From Pelargonium cotyledonis (taxonomy: Eukaryota; Streptophyta; Magnoliopsida; Geraniales; Geraniaceae), in the NCBI GenBank assembly GCA_036897625.1, contig JAYMTA010000828.1:1-23836 (forward strand): DNA of 23,836 nt. Reading direction: 5' to 3'. The number at the start of each line of letters is the position of its first letter. Position 1 is the first letter of the stretch. A program made the position numbers and the translations under genes. This document shows positions 1 through 8,700 of this stretch, piece after piece. Under the pieces are notes generated by a model that was not told where the DNA came from, did not search any database, and was given only the letters and a program-made list of their open reading frames with translations.

Positions 1-1
1 C

Positions 2-220
2 GGTCAGCGGGAAGCGAAGGCTCACGGCGGCGACGGCTCACAGCGTCTCTCCTCGATGGTCATGGCTCCGTTCTCTACTCACGGCGAGATGCATGCCAGC
101 TCCAGTTTTGTTCTCATTCTACGAACACAAGTTTACCTAAATATATTCTGCAGATGCAACAATAAATTTATTATTTTAATAGAAAATCCGACTAAAACAT
201 GGATAGCTTTATTCGCATAA
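2..220 (+). other. GC-rich window edge with short open frame
   Basis: The first 110 bases are clearly more GC-rich than the AT-rich DNA that follows. One plus-strand frame is open from the window edge to a TAA at 218-220, with an ATG at 56. The peptide has no motif I recognise, and its second half is encoded by AT-rich sequence that looks non-coding. It could be the edge of a gene or of an element lying to the left, or chance. No function is assigned. Confidence 0.15.
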
Positions 221-640
221 CGATGAACTGATTGTCACTCTCAATGAATTTCAAAACGTCAATTGTGCATTCCCACCATCCCCAAACTCTTTAAGTATGC
301 ATTACTAAGAGTGCATCAAATTCCTCCATCACCCTTTGCCACTCCTTCATCTCATCCTAACTCATCAATAAACTATATTAGGAATCAACTAGCTAGAAAA
401 ATGCTCTAAATATATACAAGAAAGAGAAATACAGTTATTCTATTCGTTTATAACATATAGTGAAAGGATCTAATCAGGACACGAACCACTTTATTCACGA
501 AGTGAGAAACTAATAGTCACATGCAATGAAGATAAAAGCCCAAAACGAATGTTTTCCCTCACGCCAGCTCTAGTAATCTAAAAGTATGCACTTCTAAAAG
601 TGCATTAGAATCCACCGCCCCTCTTTGTCACTCCTTCTCA
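205..640 (+). repeat. Diverged tandem duplication upstream of JAZ
   Basis: Two stretches, about 205-350 and 487-640, share the same succession of words: a CTTTATTC start, AAGTATGCA followed by AGTGCAT, then a CCACTCCTT/TCACTCCTT end. The offset is 282 to 289 bases and many substitutions separate the copies. This is an old tandem duplication or two copies of an unnamed dispersed repeat. It lies in the far promoter side of the JAZ gene. No open frame of interest is seen here. Confidence 0.45.
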
Positions 641-1237
641 GTCCAACTTAGTGTCTCTCAAGTAGTCATGTCCTCAACGTCCAACACTGCTTCATACCCT
701 TCCTCCGGGCGACACTTATCCCCGCAAGAACGACCATGGTCCATGGATCATCCCTCCCTAACCAACCACCTCCTTATTTACTTTGCCAATTGAGTATTTA
801 TGTTACAATTCAATTTTTGTTCCTCTATTTCAAAACTTAGAAGTACATATTTATTTCACAACACGACAAATCAGCGTTAGCGCAACCAAAACAAACAAAA
901 ATTGCCACAGCATCCCTAAAAGGTAAAAGCAATGTATTGAAGTCTAACTAACTCACCACCTCCATTAATTTCCAAGACTTTATAATTTTTTCCAATCTAA
1001 TCTCATTTATTGCTATTTTTATTTATTTATTGCAAACAAGGAAAAATACGTGCTCTAATAAAACCAATTCATAATTCTCCAAATAAAAAAAATGCTTATA
1101 TATTATTAAATAAAAAACTCAAACAAGCTTCAAAAAACAAGCAAGCAATAGCAACTTCCACATATATCCTCATTTTAACCTCCCAACCCTCTCAGTTCTT
1201 CACATATTGATTCCCATATTTACTGAATTTGCCATCC
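640..1237 (+). promoter_or_regulatory. JAZ upstream region and presumed 5' UTR
   Basis: This is AT-rich sequence just before the JAZ start codon. The only core-promoter candidate I see is a TATATATT-like stretch near 1096-1105, about 130 bases before the ATG. I found no perfect CACGTG G-box, which would be the expected MYC2 site for a jasmonate-induced JAZ gene. A small open frame at 1010-1210 is low-complexity, lysine-rich and probably chance. The promoter assignment rests on position only. Confidence 0.3.
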
Positions 1238-4159
1238 ATGTCGTCGTCAACTCCACCGGACTTCGGCGGATCTGACCATCCATTCAGCCGGAGAGCCGGC
1301 AAGGCGCCGGAGAAATCCAATTTTGCTCTCTTGAGCCAGTATTTCAAGGAGAGAGGAGCTCTGGGCATGACCACTAGACTAGAAGCTGCAAGTAAAGGTA
1401 TTTTTTTAAAAATATTTCATTTGAAACTCTGGATTCGGTCCAAATTTAATTAAATATTTATAAATATTTTATATATTATATATTTTTTTAGCTTAAGTTT
1501 TCTAGTGATTGGGTATTTTTAATAGGATTAAAATGTATTTTTTTATTATTTATTTTATGTTTGTTTGGAAATGTTTTACAGGTAGATCTGAGATATCCCC
1601 GGCCGGGCCGGGGACAGAGGTAAACTTGTTACCAAACATGGAGAAGTCTACTGAGACTCCAGATTTGTGCACAAAGCTTGCTTCTCCTTCAACCTCCATA
1701 TCCATGGAGGACACTGACAGTAAAGTTGGACTCAGGTTTGTGTGGTTTCAGTGCTTTTTACAAGATTTTCATTCTTCATTTTTTTTTTGTCCGTTGGGAG
1801 CTTGTGAAATGACTGAAATAGCCCATGGAAAAGGATAGTTTGCTGGTGTGTTGGGGGGTTTTTGGAGGGTAAAATGGGAAGATAAATATGGGTGTGTTTT
1901 GTATCTTTATTTATATATAGCCAATGAAATATAGCTCAACATGGGTTACCATATTTTAGTATTGAACTTGGTTAATGAGTTTTTACAGTGGAACATGTGA
2001 CGACTCACCTTTACTCATACAATCGAAAATTATTGGCTCATTTCGTGCACTACATGAGTGACGAGATTTTAGTAGCAAATTTGTGTCATGGATTCGTATA
2101 ATGTGACAAAATCTTTGACAATTCAACTGTAACTTATTAGTTAGCTGACTGAAAAGTCGAAGTACACAAAACACAACGCTTAATAAATGAAGTGGCTCAA
2201 CTTTTACTTGTTGAATTAGCCGACCAAAAAGTCGAAGTACACATTACGTATGGCAGAGTAAATTAAATAAGTTGTACGTTGGGTAGTGTACGTTTGTATG
2301 ACATTTTTCGCAGAGATTAAAATATAACATCTTTTATATTTAAGGTCACGAACCTCTTGACATCTATCTTAATGCACAGAGTTTGTGCGCCTAAAATTTC
2401 TTTTGTCTATATTATATAGATGAATGAAATAGTCACACGAGTAATTTATGAAACGCAAATTATTGATTTAGAAATAGAATTAAAATAAAATTCTTATTCA
2501 TTCTGTTTGAATTAGGACCTTTTGTTCAGATTTAGAATGAGATTATCATTCCAACTTTTATTCTCACCTTAAAAGTCTTGATCTACACACTATGTATTAT
2601 TGTAAATGTAAAATTTTGTATTTTGTATATCTTAAGAGTATCGATGAAAAATTTATCGTTCAATTGGACGAAATTAATGTTCTTTTATCTTCTAACAATG
2701 CAAGTGGACCTTCTTATTTGTTCAGGGTACCAGCAACGCAAGGTCCTAGAACTGCTCCTATGACCATATTCTACGCGGGAGAAGTGTTAGTATACAACGA
2801 TTTTCCGTTGGACAAGGCAAGAGAGATCATGGCTCTAGCCGGAAAGCATGTTAGATCATATAGTGTCATAGGGACTCCTGGCGTCGACAAAATTAGTTTC
2901 ACTCCTAATATTAGTGATGAATCAAATATTGTGCCCGCGCCTAGAATTAGAGAACCTCCTCAGCAAGCAGATGATACACACAATTTTTTTGTGCCCACAC
3001 CGAGAGAACCTGCTCCGCAACAACCTCAACCAAATGGCCAGAGTAATTTTCTTGTGCCCACGCCTCGAAACAGGGAACTTTCTAAACCACCTGAAGCAAA
3101 TAATTCTGAGCATGTCCTTGTGCCCACACCCAAAGAACGTGATCGGGAACAAACTCCAACAAATGTTTCCAGCAATTTCCTTGTGCCCACCCCTAGAGAA
3201 GCTGCTCAGCAACAACTTAAAGGAAATGGTTCCGACCATTTCCTTGTGCCCATCCTTAAAGAACAAACTCAATCAAAAACTTCCGGCAATTTCTTCGTGC
3301 CCGCACCCAAAGAACCGACTCAACAACAATCTCAACCAAACGTTTCGGGCAATGCTATTGTGTCCATAACCAGAGTCGAACAACCTTCTAAGCAATCAAA
3401 TGGCTCAGGTGAAAAAATTTATCGTCACTTTAAGGTGTAGATTTTCCAGCATTGCCAACCTTCTATTTTCTTATTCTTTGTAGATTTGCCAATTGCAAGA
3501 AGAGCTTCACTTCACCGGTTTCTTTCAAAGAGAAAAGATAGGTAATATGTAATGATGTGATAGTATTGATTTCCATAGAACTCATAATTTGGATATGAAT
3601 TTACGAATATCTAGAAAATAACCCAACTTTTGCGCTAATATTACATGAAATAGACCTTATTGATTTTTTTTGGGGTCGGGTTTGGTATGGGAAAGTGCGA
3701 ATCTGTTGAGCAATTCACACCTCTTGCGGGTTGGGTTAGTTAAGGTATTTTTGTCCTGAAACTTGAATTGAGTGTGTGTTGCTTAACCTAACCCGCATGC
3801 ATATTTCATGTCAAATACGTACCATAATTTAATGAGGCGTATTATATGTGATCCAAACTCACAAAAATGTGGATAAATATGGTTGTACGCAAGTTCAAAC
3901 CTAAAATGTTAACTCTACTTAGATTTAAATTTTTAGTTGAATCGGTCTCCTAACGATGTTATATACACGGGTATCATTAGCTTAACCGACATTTTTCTTT
4001 CCCATCTTCTTCCTCAGGGCGGCGGCAAAAGCACCATATCAAGTCAACAGACCCTTGAACTTGCCTCCGCCGGAGCAAGCAGAGAGCAGCAATCCATGGC
4101 AGGAGATGGGGCCGTCGGAAGGTCAATCATCAAAACAGCACATTGACCTAAATTTGTAG
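1238..4159 (+). CDS. JAZ: JAZ (TIFY) jasmonate repressor, repeat-expanded
   Basis: Exons 1238-1397, 1582-1735, 2726-3408, 3484-3541 and 4018-4159 join in frame (398 aa). JAZ proteins bind MYC-type factors in the nucleus and are degraded through COI1 when jasmonoyl-isoleucine is present. The N-terminus (APEKSNF, LLSQYFKERG) places it near the JAZ1/2/5/6 group but lacks the usual GDLxLG. The TIFY domain is at residues 118-145 (TIFYAGEV, then DFPLDKAREIM); the Jas domain is at 333-359 (DLPIARRASLHRF, KRKDR, APYQ); the C-terminus is an EAR-type DLNL (395-398). Residues about 171-330 are eight VPTPRE-type units, making the protein far longer than the roughly 250 aa usual for this group. The start at 1238 is the first ATG in the frame. 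A phase-2 intron splits the Jas domain after KRKDR, as in other JAZ genes. Family is certain; the exact orthologue is not. Confidence 0.92.
2144..2246 (+). repeat. 75-bp-spaced direct repeat in JAZ intron 2
   Basis: A 26-base word ending in AAAAGTCGAAGTACACA occurs at about 2143 and again at about 2218 with three or four differences. It lies in the 990-base intron between the second JAZ exon and the TIFY exon. The remainder of this intron (1736-2725) is AT-rich and shows no other gene-like signal. Confidence 0.5.
2916..3405 (+). repeat. In-frame ~63-bp repeat array in JAZ exon 3
   Basis: GTGCCC-type words (coding VP) start at 2931, 2991, 3054, 3120, 3183, 3246, 3297 and 3360 (the last decayed to GTGTCC). 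The spacings are 60, 63, 66, 63, 63, 51 and 63 bases, all multiples of three. Each unit codes for a core such as NFLVPTPRE or HFLVPILKE followed by a Gln/Pro/Asn/Ser-rich spacer. Units vary more in the spacer than in the core. Four cores contain TP, a possible proline-directed kinase site. All units keep the reading frame, so the expansion is tolerated or selected in the protein. Confidence 0.9.
3542..4017 (+). promoter_or_regulatory. Jas intron with immediate in-frame stop
   Basis: This 476-base intron separates KRKDR from the X5-PY part of the Jas domain. The donor is AG|GTAATA. If the intron is kept, the arginine codon is completed by the first intron base and TAA follows at 3543-3545. The product would end at KRKDR and lose APYQ and the C-terminal DLNL. 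In Arabidopsis, retention of the intron at this place is known to give JAZ forms that resist COI1-driven decay. Whether it is retained here cannot be seen from DNA. Confidence 0.55.
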
Positions 4160-4930
4160 TGACTATCACCAATTCATTGTCCACATACCACAGAGCTCCA
4201 AGCAACAATCTATATCCTAACTATATATCTCATGAAGCTCACTTGGTGAAATTGTAATTATTATTTATTTTTTTGCCTCACTAGTCCACTTATTGTGATG
4301 TTGTTTTAGTAAGTTTTAGCATTCTTTGAAATTTTGGTCACATGAGATATTAACTTTTGTGTGGCTTGAGACTATTCGAACACCGAGCGATTATAAAGAT
4401 GCATCCTCACATCGAACTAGTGCATTTAAAGACAAATTTCTTGAAACTTTATAACATTTTGATGTTCAAAATCATTACGACTCCTTTAAAGAATAATTGT
4501 ATACATTATGGTTCAACATACATTGGATTTGACTGATGTTTTAGATTTTTTACTTGTCAATTTTCAATGGACAATTAAATTATACAAGAATACATAATAT
4601 ATGTAACTTACAAATACGATAACAAAGATTACACGAAAAGTGCATGTAACTTAATCATTTGGACTGTAAAGTTCTCCACGCTTATTTCACATGCGCTTAC
4701 GTCATGATTAAATGGTTACATACTTCTCTACTTTTAACTTTGAAGTCATTTACCTTCTTCGTAAATTCATACTACACAAGAAGTGCATGCAACTTCTCAT
4801 TTAGGTCATAAAGTTTTTTCACTGATTCACAAGTGTCCATACCACAAATAAGTGTTTATTTGCTGATTACTTTAAAGTTTTTTGCTTTCTTTTCAGATAC
4901 TTACTGCGAAATTTCTAGATTCATATTACT
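4160..4930. repeat. Intergenic region with degenerate ~143-bp repeats
   Basis: There is no gene here. Two units starting at 4631 and 4774 (ACACGAAAAGTGCATG and ACACAAGAAGTGCATG) share about 65 bases of similar sequence, offset by 143 bases. A weaker third partial unit begins near 4865. The bases just after the JAZ stop are presumed 3' UTR, but no clear AATAAA signal was found. Confidence 0.4.
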
Positions 4931-5055
4931 TGCATAATACCTTCGATTCTAATTGGTTGAGAACTTAAACCCCACCCCACCACACACAATGTGATTTGAA
5001 CCCACGACATTCCACATGGAGATATGTGTTCTTAATCATTGCTTCATCCCCTAAG
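4930..5055 (-). mobile_element. tRNA-derived SINE-like fragment
   Basis: Read on the minus strand, GAAGCAATGATTAAGA (complement of about 5030-5045) resembles the A box of a tRNA promoter. GTGGGTTCAAATCA (complement of 4992-5005) resembles the B box. They lie about 35 bases apart, and the sequence between them (CATATCTCCATGTGG) looks like a tRNA anticodon arm region, as in many plant SINEs. The 3' part is GT-rich and its end is not clear. It could also be a lone tRNA pseudogene. Boundaries are approximate. Confidence 0.45.
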
Positions 5056-5585
5056 AGACATTGAGAATCTTTAGACTTCTCATTTTACTAGAAAACTGTA
5101 GAGTTTGAAGAGACCGAATTTGGGATATAGTATGTAGACTTGAGCTTCTAGATAATGCCCATGAGCACGGGCTTGAGGCTATAGCGAGGGAGGCTCCACT
5201 AATAGGCCACGACCATGCATATGTGTGTTGTTGTCGGGTGGTTCCCGCTTTGAGTGCGGACGTGCCAATTTGATATAGTCCCATTTATGGTGTGCTATCA
5301 ATAATGTTAATCAAATATAATTTACAAATACACGAACAAATACACAGTAAGCGATTAATAACATTAAGATTAATAATGATTCCACGAGTTTGAGATTGTA
5401 ACATTCCCCGTACAGAAAAAAAATATGTCAAAATTATTGCTCAATATAGCTACTCTGGTGACAAATTGACAAATGTTCTATGTCATCGGCCGAGTTTAAA
5501 AATTGAAATTAAAAACGATATCAGGTTGGGACAATTATCATATAAAAAAAATACTGGTCAAAGCTATAGCCGAATGAGATTGTTC
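5056..5585. other. Intergenic, nothing recognisable
   Basis: This stretch lies between the SINE-like piece and the UBP1 promoter. The 77-codon minus-strand open frame at 5051-5284 has no recognisable motif, is not backed by splice or context signals, and overlaps the SINE-like edge. I see no RNA gene or clear repeat. Confidence 0.4.
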
Positions 5586-5797
5586 CACGTGGCCAAATGG
5601 ACACGTGTTCAATGCATATCTCTTTATCTTTTAAAATTAAAAAGACTATAAATGTCGCCCAATCAGAATATGATTTTCTCTTTCGGAGCCATTGCTTCAT
5701 TTTTCTCACTTTCTCGAAACCTCAAACCCTAACTCCACTTTCTCGGGAAAAAGAAACAGAGAGAAAATCGGATTTTCTGAGAAAATCCGTCGAGAAA
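5586..5797 (+). promoter_or_regulatory. UBP1 core promoter: two G-boxes, TATA, telo-box
   Basis: Perfect CACGTG G-boxes are at 5586-5591 (in CCACGTGG) and 5602-5607 (in ACACGTGT), 16 bases apart. A TATAAA follows at 5647-5652, and AAACCCTAA (telo-box) is at 5724-5732 in the presumed 5' UTR, 66 bases before the ATG. G-boxes of these forms are bound by bZIP and bHLH factors, including ABA-responsive bZIPs. Telo-boxes are common in promoters of translation-related and growth-related genes. Transcription probably starts near 5675-5690. Factor binding is inference. Confidence 0.65.
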
Positions 5798-8700
5798 ATG
5801 CAACACCAGAGGCTGAAGCAGCAGCAGCAACAGGCCTTGATGCAACAAGCTCTGCTACAGCAACAATCGCTCTACCACCCCGGTCTCCTAGCTCCTCCTC
5901 CTCAGGTACATGCTCTGTTCCTTTCCTTTATCGTTATCGATTGAGGTTGCGATGCGAATTCTCTGTTCGGTTCTAGTTGGCTTGATCTCTGATTATTCTT
6001 TTCGTGTTCGTGTATTTAGATTGTCTGAGCTAGGGTTTTTGTTGTTTTCGTCTTCCGATTGTTCGTGCTAGTTGAGATTGATTTCCGAAAGTTGGTTGGT
6101 GAGATGATTTCTTTGTAAATTATCCTAGTTGGTGACTTAATCACCGTGTGTGGCTTTTTGGGTTGTTTTCAATTTTTCAGGTTCGAATTCAGCTTATGAG
6201 CAGTTGAGCTGCAGGGATAAATTGATTGTGAATATGATGTATTTGGGATTATTTTCACTTATTTCCCTACTCATTTTGTGTAGCTAAATGTAGTTAAGCT
6301 TTGGGATTGGCTTCATCCCCAAATTTCGTTGTTTTTTGAACTGTAAATAAAATTGAAAAAGTAATTAAAAAAAGTTCATCTTAAAATTCTCCTAGTATTA
6401 GAGACCCTATTCGCAAGTTTGATATATAATTTGGCTGAGGGTTATCATTAGACCTTGTTGTTTGAATTGACCAAGGTTTGTTATCTGTATGCTTCCAATG
6501 GAACAATTGGAGTTGATGATAATGCCTTGTGTATTTGATAATAAAGCATTTTTTTTTCCAGGAAAACCTCAATTAGTATTCCATTGATTGGATTAACTGT
6601 TCTTCTGGACCTATTTGTTTGTTACTCTTCTTCATGTTTTTGTATATAATTTTCATGGTCTATATATATTTTTCTATTCATTTGCTAGTACTTTGAGTGT
6701 CTGACTATCTGTATGGATATTGCCGGGTTATTCTTTTTGCTAGTAGCAACAAAATTTCATAGTTTGTTTTCTTTATGTATTGCTCAGAAACATAATTCAT
6801 GAAATATAACGAGGGAAATATCCATACCTATAGAGTCTGTGTGCATTAGCTTTTAGGAAAAATGCAGAATTTTAAGTTATACGATTCTCATCAAAAGCAA
6901 CTGCAAAGCCATTCTCTTAAACCAAAAGAATTCTGAAATCTTTGTGGGTCTAGTGTTCCATGCTTGATTCTTGTGTGCAACTACCTCTGTGGTTGAGTAA
7001 AAGTAAAGAAACTTTAGTAGATTTGACATCTGACCTGATAGGAATGCTGAAAATTGAGCTCAGTTTTAAATTACCAAAAGAATAGAGGATAGTTTTTGAG
7101 GTATTTTTTATTATTCATATTTGTCGGAGTGTATTTGTTATGTTTAGTTACGAATTCTGGAGCTATTATTATCCCTTAAATTTTAAAGTTATGCAGTTTT
7201 CATTGCAAATTCACATCTTGTGTGTTTCATGTTCCGATCCTTTGTTTGCTACCTTGGTGACGACTTGCGCAAGATAATTTGAGCTTTGAATTATGTGTAT
7301 TCATTCCTTTTTTTTCTAACTAACCGTTCGAGTTATGAAGTCTGCACTATTTTATTTCCTCAACTGAACTGATTTAGATGCTGGCAGATGAAGAGAAACT
7401 TATTCCCTTTGTTTTGTTACTGTTTTTAATACATTTTATTTTCACCTTTTTATTTTGCAGCTAGAGCCAATCCCAAGTGGGAACCTGCCTCCTGGCTTTG
7501 ATCCAAGCACTTGCCGCAGCGTGTGAGTTTTTGTCTAGACATCTATCTATATCTTTTGGTTTCTTTTTCTTCTCTGTTACTTCATTGGCATTCTTATGCA
7601 ATTGAAACATCTTTGTGTATAATGCTAGTTTTTTGGGGGACTACACCTAACTTGTCTGTTGCCGTGTTCTATTACTCAATTACGTGACTCTATCCTTTCA
7701 GTTTATAGAAAAAACATTCAAATTTTGTTTTACATGATTATTATTTGCTTTTGATAAATGAGGAAGATCACTTATAATCTCAATTTATTTTCTTTGTTTT
7801 CTTTTTTTTTTTTTAAATCTTCTAGCTTTTTTATTTTTGAGAAAATGCAGTTATGTGGGAAATATTCATACACAAGTGACAGAACCGCTTCTTCAAGAGG
7901 TGTTTGCAAGTACTGGCCCAGTTGAAAGCTGCAAACTCATTCGAAAGGAGAAGGTGAGGTTTCTGCTGTCTATATATTGTGCCGACTTTCTTCAAAATCT
8001 GTTTATTTCTTATGTTTATCCTGTGATGGTCTATACGGGTTGAAATCATATGTGTCATCTTTGAGATTCATTTCCTTCTCACATGTCCAACTTAACATCA
8101 TGTTCATGCACATCTCTCTGCATTTTGCAGTCATCATATGGATTCATTCACTACTTTGATCGAAGGTCAGCTGCACTTGCTATACTCTCTCTCAATGGAA
8201 GGCATCTGTAAGTAAAACTCGCTAATTTCAGGTTTTCGCCTTGAGTTTAAAACCCTCATTCCAGGTTTTCAACTTGAGGTTTGGTCATACCTATTGTCTC
8301 CTTTCAGGTTTGGGCAGCCTATCAAGGTTAACTGGGCATATGCTAGTGGTCAGAGGGAGGATACGTCAGGTTGGCTAATGGTTTGAATTTGCCATTTAAG
8401 CTTGAAGGTGATTGGTTGATGTTTTCACACACATTAGTGATTGCTATAATTATCTGGGTGCAGGTCATTTCAACATTTTCGTAGGTGATCTTAGTCCTGA
8501 GGTCACTGATGCAACATTGTTTGCATGCTTTTCGGTTTATCCCAGTTGTTCGTAAGTTCCCAGTTTCACCACCATTTTATATTTTAATTTGTTAATTGGT
8601 ATATGGTAGAAAACACTTGAAGTAAATTACAAAGCTCAATTCCTCTTCTACCTTTTCTTTTATAAGTTTATATTGTTCATGATTGCATGGTACTCATGTG

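Noticed and set aside
1398..1581. Reading JAZ exon 1 through its first intron as a longer frame
   Set aside because: The frame soon stops in AT-rich sequence, while the GTATTT donor and TTTTACAG acceptor join exons 1 and 2 in phase.
2922..3272. 116-codon open frame on the minus strand across the JAZ repeats
   Set aside because: It is the antisense shadow of the repeat array; its regular Cys-Gly-His pattern comes from the repeated VPTP codons and not from a zinc-binding protein.
2931..3365. Regularly spaced repeats that could look like a CRISPR array
   Set aside because: The units are coding, in frame, contiguous with TIFY and Jas domains and vary in length; plant nuclear context.
3937..4146. 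Plus-strand open frame covering the last JAZ exon
   Set aside because: It is in the wrong phase. The spliced phase gives APYQVN and DLNL, as expected for JAZ.
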